From: JANXLS01 sp038227045
GTDB taxonomy: Bacteria > Planctomycetota > SZUA-567 > H5-PLA8
Direction: 5' to 3'
Assembly (NCBI GenBank): GCA_038227045.1
Contig: JBBRQD010000165.1
Location: 1 to 9,978 of the forward strand
DNA: 9,978 nt
The translations under genes were made by a program, and so were the position numbers. Shown here one piece after another: positions 1-6,148 of this stretch; position 1 is the first letter of the stretch; every line of letters begins with the position of its first letter. Under the pieces are notes generated by a model. That model searched no databases. It saw nothing but the letters and a program-made list of their open reading frames with translations, and was not told where the DNA came from.

Positions 1-1
1 A

Positions 2-127
2 GCGCTTCATGCAGCGTGCCGGGAGTTTCTGGCCCGCGTCAATCAAGCCCCGCTGGCCATGGTCGAGCGCCTTTGGCCGCGCTGGGAACTCGATCCCGAA
101 GAGGAAAAACTACGGGTTTCTGCTTAG
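2..127 (+). CDS. C-terminal fragment of an unidentified protein, possibly a transposase (5' partial)
   Basis: An open frame enters at the left edge and runs about 41 codons to a TAG at 125-127. The visible tail contains REFLARVNQAP, a VERLWPRW stretch and ends in a charged DPEEEKLRVSA. I see no catalytic motif, since only the extreme C-terminus is present. The style of the tail (short helices, then a charged segment ending in KLRVS) reminds me of transposase C-termini. That is a resemblance from memory and not an assignment. Directly downstream the base composition drops to AT-rich and repeats begin, which fits the edge of a mobile element but does not prove it. It could equally be the end of an ordinary helical protein. 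Confidence 0.4.
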   Translation, partial: ALHAACREFLARVNQAPLAMVERLWPRWELDPEEEKLRVSA

Positions 128-184
128 ATTGAGTTTAATTTGAATGACTTGATAGAATTTCAAGGATTTGCGCGAAATAATCAC

Positions 185-213
185 TTGACATTTGTAAAAT
201 AATAGGGTATTGT
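185..213 (+). promoter_or_regulatory. Sigma-70-type promoter candidate
   Basis: A perfect TTGACA -35 box lies at 185-190. After a 17-bp spacer comes TATTGT at 208-213, which matches the TATAAT consensus at four of six positions. The spacing is optimal for a housekeeping sigma factor. Transcription would start near 220 and run rightward into a stretch with no open reading frame but with repeats and a long hairpin. The next gene starts more than 500 bases away, so if the promoter is real it either drives a non-coding RNA or gives the creatininase gene a very long leader. AT-rich DNA produces such matches by chance fairly often. Confidence 0.45.
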
Positions 214-275
214 TTTGAGCGGGCTTATGGCTGAATGTAGCTCATAAAATAGCTTTTCGTGAAGATGATTTTGTG

Positions 276-440
276 CACATGTGCAACTTTTGCAACGGAA
301 AATGAGCTGTTTGAAGCCGCTTAAGAGGCTGAGAGGGGAATTCATTTACGCATTGTGCAGTTTTGGGAACGGTATTGGGCACTTTTTGATTGTGATTCTT
401 AAATAAAAGCACCACATGTGCATCTTTTGGAACGGAAATT
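276..440 (+). repeat. Degenerate repeated motif, three copies
   Basis: A motif of about 28 bases, roughly CACATGTGCA-N-CTTTTG-N-AACGGAAA, occurs at 276-303 and again at 413-440 with few differences. A more diverged copy lies at 352-378 (GTGCAGTTTTGGGAACGGT). The first copy is preceded by TG, which makes a perfect 12-bp palindrome TGCACATGTGCA at 274-285. Two anchors follow both good copies in the same order: AAGCCGCTT (314-322 and 469-477) and ACGCATTG (348-355 and 495-502). In both copies the first anchor begins a small GCC...GGC stem. This order suggests a diverged tandem duplication of roughly 150 bp with small insertions and deletions. Confidence 0.65.
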
Positions 441-442
441 CG

Positions 443-546
443 GTGACATGCACGAATGGCGCATAGTTAAGCCGCTTTTGGCGACTCCGCTCCCACGCAT
501 TGCACGTGTGCATCGTCCTTAACTATGTGCCATTCGTGACATGCAC
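443..546 (+). repeat. Long inverted repeat (21-bp arms) bounded by 11-bp direct repeats
   Basis: Positions 451-471 and 518-538 are reverse complements over 21 bp. The single exception would be a G-U pair in RNA. They enclose a 46-base loop (472-517) that holds a small GCC...GGC stem and TGCACGTGTGCA. The 11-mer GTGACATGCAC occurs in direct orientation at 443-453 and 536-546, overlapping the outer end of each arm. No U-run follows the right arm, so a simple intrinsic terminator is unlikely. The structure could be a miniature mobile element with target duplication, or a stable stem of a transcript starting near 220. Confidence 0.75.
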
Positions 547-756
547 CAGACTTTCTAGAAACGCAGGGCGGATACATAAACTGCTATTGCAGGTCGTGGC
601 CGAAATTGCCGCAGGTGTTTCGAAAAGGTCAATTGGCGGACGCTGAACCCGCATTGCCAAGATGGCTTATAGCAGTAGATGATATTTTCAAAGGGAACTA
701 AGTGACAGCGCCGTGCACGTTGGAGTTTCGCACAAACTCTTCGAGAACTCGACCCC

Positions 757-1536
757 ATGCCCTCAAAATCCCCATACCGCCTCGCCGAAATCACACTCAA
801 AGACGTTCGCGCCACCAATTTCCAGGTCGCAGTACTCACCTTTGGCGCAACCGAGCCGCACAACCTTCACCTCCCTTATGCCACCGATAACATCCAGGTC
901 GAAGCCATCGCCGACCGCGCCTGCGCCGGTGCGTGGGAGAAAGGTGCGCGGGTTGCCTTGCTGCCCAACATTCCGTTCGGGGCCGAGCAGAATCTTCTTG
1001 CATTTCCGATGACCATTCATCTCGAACAGGAACTCCTCAATCAGGTCGTCGAGTCCGTCGCAAAATCGCTCGAACGCCACGGCATCATGAAACTTGTCAT
1101 CGTCAATGGCCACGGTGGGAACGATTTTAAGGCGTGCCTGCGCACCATGCTTGCTCGCACGAAAGTGTTTTGCTGCCTGGTCAATTGGTACCAAATGGCC
1201 ACGGACAGCGCCAAGACGATCTTCGAAAATCCCGGAGATCACGCCGACGAAATGGAGACCAGCCTGATTCAGGCGCTCCGGCCGGAACTCGTCGACTTCC
1301 CGTCCGCCGACGCCGGCTCCATGCGCCCCTCACGCTTCGAAGCCGCGCGAAAAGGCTGGGCCTGGTATCCGCGCCCCTTCGACCGCCTCACCACCAACAG
1401 CGGCTGCGGCGACCCGCGCAAAGCCACGCCCGAAAAAGGCAAGAAATACCTCGATGCCATCGACGAGCGCTTTAGTCAGTTTCTCGTCGAACTCGCCGCG
1501 GCGAAGATGGACGACACGTTTCCGTTTCAACCGTGA
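757..1536 (+). CDS. Creatininase-family amidohydrolase
   Basis: The 259-residue product has the length and motifs of the creatinine amidohydrolase (creatininase) family, cytoplasmic metal-dependent hydrolases of cyclic amides and related C-N bonds. Seen directly: GATEPHNLHLPYATDN at residues 30-45, which supplies candidate metal ligands E33, H35 and D44; the NGHGGN signature at 117-122; and an acidic HADEMETS stretch at 162-169 matching the family's second active-site block. No signal peptide is present. The ATG at 757 is placed just ahead of the family fold, but no clear ribosome-binding site precedes it. It stands alone, after a 630-base gene-free stretch and 154 bases before the next start, so its link to the following cluster is unproven. 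The family also includes enzymes of riboflavin/F420 and mycofactocin pathways. The substrate cannot be read from sequence, and creatinine itself is only one possibility. Confidence 0.88.
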   Translation: MPSKSPYRLAEITLKDVRATNFQVAVLTFGATEPHNLHLPYATDNIQVEAIADRACAGAWEKGARVALLPNIPFGAEQNLLAFPMTIHLEQELLNQVVESVAKSLERHGIMKLVIVNGHGGNDFKACLRTMLARTKVFCCLVNWYQMATDSAKTIFENPGDHADEMETSLIQALRPELVDFPSADAGSMRPSRFEAARKGWAWYPRPFDRLTTNSGCGDPRKATPEKGKKYLDAIDERFSQFLVELAAAKMDDTFPFQP

Positions 1537-1603
1537 CACGGTCCCGAAGGATGAAGTATGAATGATGAATGAAATACTTTCTCGCGAATCACAATGTCTT
1601 CAA

Positions 1604-1624
1604 TTCCTCCTTCCTCCTTCCTCT
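1604..1624 (+). repeat. Polypyrimidine 7-bp direct repeats
   Basis: The spacer between the creatininase gene and the next signal-peptide start contains TTCCTCC repeated almost three times. It follows a purine-rich run of ATGAA-like units at about 1550-1571. This low-complexity composition looks like spacer DNA rather than coding sequence. It supports starting the next gene at 1691 rather than at the in-frame ATG at 1562. Confidence 0.6.
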
Positions 1625-1690
1625 AATGCCAAAGAGCGCCTACAAGAAGGGCAATCGGTGTATTCAAGCCAAAGGTTCAGGCTGAATTCA

Positions 1691-4420
1691 ATGATTAAAA
1701 TTATCTACGTCCTCTTTGCAGTTATTCTCGCTTTGGCGATTTCACAAATCTGCGCCGGCGAAAGCAAAACCGTCGAGATCAAAGTTCGCGACATCGATCC
1801 CGCCGCCGCCGCGAAAATCAGTTATGCGCGCGAGATCAAGCCGCTGCTCGAAAAGCACTGCAACGATTGCCACAACGCCGACGAACGCAAAGGCCAGTTC
1901 GAAACAACGTCCGTCGACAATCTTTTCAAAAAAGGCAAGCGCATGACCAATCCCGGCGTCATTCCGGGAATTGCCGACAACAGCGCCATCGTTCAACGCA
2001 TGCGCGGCGTGGGCGGCGAGCAGATGCCCAAGGGCGAAAAACCGCTGACCGAGGACGAGTTGCATCTCGTGCGAAGCTGGATTCAAGCCGGCGCGAAAGA
2101 CGATTCCGCCACTGTCAAAACTGAAGCCGTGAGCAGTCCAAAAAAGCTCGCCGAACCTGCCGTTCCATTAAGCGAAACCGCTCGCACCGCGTTCGATTTC
2201 GCAAAATTCGTGGCGCTTCCCGAGAAAGAAAAGCTCCTCGAAGAACTGCGCGCCGAGCGTCTGAAATCCATGCCGCCCGCCGCATTGCCGCCGAAACAAA
2301 ATGCGCTCAATCCGATCGATCAATTCATTCCAGCCAAGTGGCCGGCCGGCGTTACGCCAGTGGCGTGCGACGACGCGACGTTTCTTCGCCGGGTGTATCT
2401 CGACATCATCGGCCTGATTCCCTCGGCCGTCGAAGCGCGCCGTTTTCTCGATGATCACGCGTCCGACAAGCGCGCGAAACTCATCGACGAATTGCTCGCG
2501 CGCAACGCCGACTACGCCGCGCATTGGACGCCGTTCTGGGAGGACGCGCTGGGCAGCAACGATTCAGTCGGCGGCATCAAGGGCCGCGGCAACACCGGCA
2601 AGTGGGTGCGCTACTGTTTTGAAGTCAACAAGCCATTCGATTTGATGGTCGCCGAACTGCTCGACCCCGCGCTGCACAACGCCGCCAAGCCCGCAAAAGT
2701 TGCCAAGGTCGTCAAGGATCCCAAAGACACGAAGGACGCTAAAGACGGCAAAGACATCAAGGACGTCAGGCCTCCAACGCCTGCCACAGACGTTGCGACC
2801 GTTGCGAAAAAAATCCCTGCCGTCGATCCGCCCGGCAGCTACATCATGGCCGGCAGCCACAGCGAAACTACGCTCAGCGCCGCGAACACCGCGCAGGTTT
2901 TTCTCGGCACGAGCATGAAGTGCGCGAGCTGCCACAACCATTTTCTCAATAAGGAGTGGCCACAGGCGCGCTTTCTTGCCTTCGCCGGCATGTTCTCAAA
3001 CACCGACCTCGAAGTGATCCGCTGCGAAAAGGCCAGCGGCAAAATCGTCCCGGCGCAGTTCCCGTTTGACATTCCCGGCGTTGTGGAAACCGGCGCCGTC
3101 AACCGCCAGCATGTGCTCGCGCTCTGGCTGACCGACCCCGCGAACCCGCGCTTTTCGCGCAGCATCGTCAACCGGCTTTGGAAGCGCTACCTGGGTCTGG
3201 GCCTTGTCGAACCCGTCGATGATTTTCGCGCCGATCTGCCGCCCAGCCATCCCGAATTGCTCGACTGGCTCGCCGACGATCTCGCGCGCCACGGCTTCGA
3301 TTTGAAACACACGATCCGGCAGATTCTCACCAGCGCAACGTATCAATTGAAATACGACGCAAAGCTCGAAGACAAATTCGACGTCGCGAAACCCGGCGAA
3401 CCGCGGCTGTTTCGTTCGCCCGCGCTGCGGCGCTTGACCGCCGAACAGTTTATCGACAGTGTCCGGCTGGGCATGGCGCAAATGCTCGACGAAAAAAAGC
3501 GCACGAACAACGACCGCAATTCCACGGCGCTCACGCGCGCCCTTGGCAAGGCCGCCGCGCGCGCCGAAATCAGCACCGGCCGCCCGGATGACGTGGCCGT
3601 CGTTCAATCGCTCGAATTGATGAACGGCAAAGATTTGCAGGAAATGATTTACAAAGGCAAGCTTCTCGCCGAAGCCGCGAGCGAAAAAGACGCGGCGAAA
3701 GGCGTCGAAAAACTGTACTGGTCCGCACTCAGTCGTCCGCCATCGAAAGACGAACTCGATCTCGGCGTGAGTTTCATCGCGTCCTCGCAAACCGGCGCGA
3801 AGCCCGCCGAAAAAATAGCCGCGCCAGCCGATGAAATCTGGCTCGACGACGACACGCCCAAAGGCGCGTCGCTTGCCGGAAACGCGGGTGCGGATTCCTG
3901 GAAATGGGTCGACAGCGCGGAACATCCCGCGTTCAGCGGCAAGCGCTCCCACACGCACGGCACCGGCGTGGAGGACGCGCGCAAAAACATGCAGCATTAT
4001 TTCACCGGCGCGCAATTCAAAGCAGGGCCGAACGACACGCTCTACGTCTACGTCTGGCTCGACCCCAAGAATCCGCCCAGCGAAATCATGCTCCAATTCA
4101 ACATCGCCGACGCATGGGAACACCGTGCCTATTGGGGCAAGGACATTATTCAATTCGGTGCGAACAACACAATCAGCCGTCACCCGGCAGGCGTACTGCC
4201 GAAACTCGGCGAGTGGGTCCGCCTGGAAGTCTCCGCGTCCGAAATCGGAATCGACAAGAACGATCAATCAGTCAACGGACTCTCCTTCGATCAGTCCGGC
4301 GGAAAAATGTTCTGGGACAGATCGGGAGTCGTCCACGGACAGAAGATTTCGGGAATAGAAGTGTACGGTGATATTCTCTGGGCGCTGTTTTGCAGCCCGG
4401 AATTTCAATACATAAAATGA
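1691..4420 (+). CDS. Exported PSCyt1/DUF1549/DUF1553 haem protein with nested extra domain
   Basis: This is a 909-residue secreted protein of the large PVC-specific family. I start it at ATG 1691 because a Sec signal peptide (MIKIIYVLFAVILALAIS, cleavage near residue 22) begins there; an in-frame ATG at 1562 would add 43 low-complexity residues. Domains in order: PSCyt1-type cytochrome c at about 45-130, with CNDCH at 57-61 and a likely distal Met112 in EQMPKG; DUF1549 at about 205-467, with a second CxxCH (CASCH, 411-415); DUF1553 from about 471 (NRQHVLALWLTDP, then SRSIVNRLWKRYLG). A lysine/aspartate-rich insert interrupts DUF1549 at 331-378. Residues of about 700-893 form an extra beta-rich module. 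The usual DUF1553 terminus (DILWALFCSPEF) resumes at 894-909. The protein likely binds one or two c-type haems outside the cytoplasmic membrane. The gene lies 71 bases ahead of its DUF1501 partner, and the two are probably co-transcribed. Its biochemical activity is unknown. Confidence 0.93.
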   Translation: MIKIIYVLFAVILALAISQICAGESKTVEIKVRDIDPAAAAKISYAREIKPLLEKHCNDCHNADERKGQFETTSVDNLFKKGKRMTNPGVIPGIADNSAIVQRMRGVGGEQMPKGEKPLTEDELHLVRSWIQAGAKDDSATVKTEAVSSPKKLAEPAVPLSETARTAFDFAKFVALPEKEKLLEELRAERLKSMPPAALPPKQNALNPIDQFIPAKWPAGVTPVACDDATFLRRVYLDIIGLIPSAVEARRFLDDHASDKRAKLIDELLARNADYAAHWTPFWEDALGSNDSVGGIKGRGNTGKWVRYCFEVNKPFDLMVAELLDPALHNAAKPAKVAKVVKDPKDTKDAKDGKDIKDVRPPTPATDVATVAKKIPAVDPPGSYIMAGSHSETTLSAANTAQVFLGTSMKCASCHNHFLNKEWPQARFLAFAGMFSNTDLEVIRCEKASGKIVPAQFPFDIPGVVETGAVNRQHVLALWLTDPANPRFSRSIVNRLWKRYLGLGLVEPVDDFRADLPPSHPELLDWLADDLARHGFDLKHTIRQILTSATYQLKYDAKLEDKFDVAKPGEPRLFRSPALRRLTAEQFIDSVRLGMAQMLDEKKRTNNDRNSTALTRALGKAAARAEISTGRPDDVAVVQSLELMNGKDLQEMIYKGKLLAEAASEKDAAKGVEKLYWSALSRPPSKDELDLGVSFIASSQTGAKPAEKIAAPADEIWLDDDTPKGASLAGNAGADSWKWVDSAEHPAFSGKRSHTHGTGVEDARKNMQHYFTGAQFKAGPNDTLYVYVWLDPKNPPSEIMLQFNIADAWEHRAYWGKDIIQFGANNTISRHPAGVLPKLGEWVRLEVSASEIGIDKNDQSVNGLSFDQSGGKMFWDRSGVVHGQKISGIEVYGDILWALFCSPEFQYIK
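2714..2767 (+). repeat. Six tandem 9-bp units encoding Lys-Asp-X
   Basis: Six consecutive in-frame 9-bp units (AAG/AAA-GAT/GAC-NNN) encode KDPKDTKDAKDGKDIKDV inside the DUF1549 region of the surrounding gene. The third residue varies in every unit. The repeat sits within a low-complexity insert of about 48 residues (331-378) rich in Lys, Ala, Val and Pro, which interrupts an otherwise family-typical sequence between the ELLDPA and GSYIMAGSH segments. Such a charged linker is likely a surface loop produced by repeat expansion. Confidence 0.85.
3833..4369 (+). other. Region coding a beta-rich domain nested within DUF1553
   Basis: This stretch codes residues of about 715-893 of the DUF1549/DUF1553 protein. 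Features seen: EIWLDDDTPKGA at its start, SWKW, SGKRSHTH, then DTLYVYVWLDP and NPPSEIMLQFN, WEHRAYWG, LGEWVRLEV, and GKMFWDRSGVVHGQKISG at its end. Alternating hydrophobic strands with aromatic residues suggest a jelly-roll or beta-sandwich fold like carbohydrate-binding or lectin-type modules. I recall similar segments in other secreted PVC proteins but cannot name a database family. It ends directly before the conserved terminal helix of DUF1553. Confidence 0.7.
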
Positions 4421-4491
4421 TGTGATGGGATCGGCAAAGAGTTAACGATTTGAACGATTGCAGTTCGATTTCCCCCGGTGTAGTCAATCCC

Positions 4492-5991
4492 ATGAACACT
4501 CGCTCCTCGCGCCGCACCTTTCTGAAATCCTCCCTCGCCGCCGCCGCGGCGGGTGCCGGACTCTCGCGTTTTGCGTTCGGCGACGACCCCAGTCCCGGCG
4601 CGAAGGCCGCGCCGCAGAAAATTCCCGCCACCGCCGATTCGATGATTTTGATTTATCTTCCCGGCGGCGTCGCGCAGACCGACATGTGGGATCCGAAGAC
4701 GCACACGCCGTTCGTCAAGGACATGAAGGGCAGCGAAATGCTCGGCACATGCCCGTCGATTCCGACGAGCGCAGATGGCATTCGCTTCGGCGAGGGGCTT
4801 GAGAATATCGCTTCCGTGATGAACAAAGGCGCGCTGCTGCGCACGCTCAGCAACGAAACGAAATTCGGCGCGGTGCATCTGAAGGCTCAATATTATTTGA
4901 TGACCGGCTACCTCTTTCCGGCCGGCGTCAAAGCGCCCAGCATCGGCGCGATGGTCGGACGCTCGACGGGACGCCGCAACGAACACATTCCGCCGTACAT
5001 TTACATCGGCCGCGACATCGACACCAGCGACAGCGAAAAGTTGTTCATCAGCGAATACCTCAGCCCCGGATTTTACGGCGTCAACCACGCGCCGTTCATG
5101 ATCCCCGACCCCGCACAGGGCCTGTCCACGCTCGGCGTCGCTGCCGGAATGTCGCGCGAGCGCCTCGACCGCCGCCTCGATTATCTCAAGCGCCTCGCCG
5201 CGTTCAACGGCAAGGAATTCAACGAATCGGAGAAGGCCGCCGGCTACATGAAAGTCATGGAAGACGCGCGCGCCATGATGGATTCGCCGGTCAAGAAAGC
5301 CTTCGATTTCGCGCGCGACGAAAAGCCCGAAACGCTGCAAGCCTACGAACCCGAAATCGCCAAAGAAAAGCTGCTCGACAAGTCGTATTACTACGGCAAC
5401 CGCTTCGGAAATTCGCTGCTGCTCGCCCGCCGCTTGGTCGAAAGCGGTTCGCGCTTCGTTCAAGTCGAATACCAATACGGCCCGTTCAAAGGCTTCGACA
5501 TGCACGAGAACGGCTACCTGCGCATCGCCGAAATGAAGCGCCAGGTTGATCGCCCGATCGCGCAATTGATCAAGGATCTCGATCAGCGCGGACTGCTTGA
5601 ACGCACGCTCGTCTGCGTGATGACCGAATTCGGCAGGACCATCGCCTCCGCACCCGCCGCCGGAAGCGAACCCGACGGTTTCGCCGAGCGCCATACGGGC
5701 GAGAAGCTGATTTTACAGAACGAAAAAATGTACGGTTTTCACGGCCATTTCAGCAGTTGCAACTGCGTGCTGTTCTTCGGCGGTGGCATCAAAAAAGGCT
5801 TTGCCTATGGCAAAACCGCTGAAAACCATCCCATGCTGCCGGTCGAAAATCCGGTGAATTTGAGCGACGTTCACGCCACGATTTTCAAAGCTATGGGCCT
5901 CCCCCCCGACATGAATTTCGTCACCGAAGGCCGTCCCTTCTATTTGACGAAAGACGGAAAAGGCAAAGCGATCGACGCGCTGCTGGCGTAG
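4492..5991 (+). CDS. Tat-exported DUF1501 protein
   Basis: This 499-residue protein belongs to the DUF1501 family, whose fold is related to the alkaline phosphatase/sulfatase superfamily. The start at ATG 4492 puts a twin-arginine signal (SSRRTFLKSSLAAAAAGAG, with the two Arg at 7-8) at the N-terminus; a TTG at 4450 would only lengthen it without purpose. Family blocks seen: MILIYLPGGVAQTDMWDPK at 51-69 with D64 and D67; DMHENGY from 336; the LIKDLDQRGLLERTLV segment followed by TEFGRT at 378-383; GFHGHFSS at 415-422, where many relatives have a GRDH-type motif; and GGGIKKGFAYGKT near 430-443. The acidic and His residues in these blocks suggest a metal site. It lies 71 bases after the DUF1549/DUF1553 gene, the common PVC gene pair, and a hairpin follows it. 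The substrate is unknown. Tat export implies folding, possibly with a metal, before export. Confidence 0.92.
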   Translation: MNTRSSRRTFLKSSLAAAAAGAGLSRFAFGDDPSPGAKAAPQKIPATADSMILIYLPGGVAQTDMWDPKTHTPFVKDMKGSEMLGTCPSIPTSADGIRFGEGLENIASVMNKGALLRTLSNETKFGAVHLKAQYYLMTGYLFPAGVKAPSIGAMVGRSTGRRNEHIPPYIYIGRDIDTSDSEKLFISEYLSPGFYGVNHAPFMIPDPAQGLSTLGVAAGMSRERLDRRLDYLKRLAAFNGKEFNESEKAAGYMKVMEDARAMMDSPVKKAFDFARDEKPETLQAYEPEIAKEKLLDKSYYYGNRFGNSLLLARRLVESGSRFVQVEYQYGPFKGFDMHENGYLRIAEMKRQVDRPIAQLIKDLDQRGLLERTLVCVMTEFGRTIASAPAAGSEPDGFAERHTGEKLILQNEKMYGFHGHFSSCNCVLFFGGGIKKGFAYGKTAENHPMLPVENPVNLSDVHATIFKAMGLPPDMNFVTEGRPFYLTKDGKGKAIDALLA

Positions 5992-5996
5992 AGCGT

Positions 5997-6028
5997 TTCC
6001 CCTCTCCCTCAAGGGAAGAAGAGGGGAA
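5997..6028 (+). terminator. Hairpin after the DUF1501 gene, possible terminator
   Basis: TTCCCCTC (5997-6004) pairs perfectly with GAGGGGAA (6021-6028). An inner TCCC (6005-6008) pairs with GGGA (6013-6016) around a TCAA loop, leaving a 4-base bulge on the right. It begins five bases after the stop codon. No run of T follows directly (AATTCGAATCC), so it is a weak intrinsic terminator at best. It could instead be an attenuator, an mRNA-stabilising stem or a dispersed intergenic repeat. Confidence 0.4.
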
Positions 6029-6148
6029 TTCGAATCCACGTTTTCGGTATTGCTGCCCGCGCTCTCAGTCACGAAATCGTGCCGCGCGGTGTATTCCAAC
6101 CAGATTAAAAAACGTTTCCAAGACAACCGAATCAGGAATCCCCCTATC

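Larger units (their letters stand above)
128..756. other. Gene-free, AT-richer repeat-bearing region
   Basis: About 630 bases hold no reading frame I would call a gene. Its left two thirds is visibly richer in A and T than the coding regions and contains a sigma-70-like promoter, three copies of a degenerate motif, and a long inverted repeat with flanking direct repeats, each listed separately. The right part (547-756) has no such structure except an 8-bp inverted pair, ACTGCTAT at 580-587 and its complement at 669-676. A minus-strand frame at 555-863 shows no recognisable domain and overlaps the start of the creatininase gene, so I treat it as chance. The region may be a non-coding RNA locus, a miniature element or a decayed insertion. 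Confidence 0.55.

Noticed and set aside
276..440. Repeats read as a CRISPR array
   Set aside because: Copies are few, diverged and unevenly spaced, and no cas gene is nearby.
555..863. Minus-strand frame of 102 codons upstream of the creatininase gene
   Set aside because: It has no recognised motif, overlaps the start of the creatininase gene, and has no plausible start context. A decayed element remains possible.
1562..1690. In-frame 43-codon extension of the DUF1549 protein
   Set aside because: It covers purine-rich and polypyrimidine low-complexity DNA and would bury the signal peptide. The start at 1691 gives a proper Sec signal.
2996..4267. Long minus-strand open frame of 423 codons opposite the DUF1553 region
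   Set aside because: It shows no family motifs and is rich in Arg, Val, Phe and Ala, as expected from reading a GC-biased gene backwards. The + strand frame has clear domains.
4405..5694. Minus-strand open frame of 429 codons opposite the DUF1501 gene
   Set aside because: It has no recognisable domain and lies opposite a strongly supported gene. The same applies to the 322-codon minus frame at 6935-7903.
5901..5907. Run of seven C in the DUF1501 gene as a possible frameshift
   Set aside because: The frame stays open on both sides and the residues around it (MGLPPDM) fit the family, so no shift is indicated.
6050..6148. In-frame 33-codon extension of the dehydrogenase from TTG
   Set aside because: It would place non-family residues ahead of a clean signal peptide that begins at GTG 6149.
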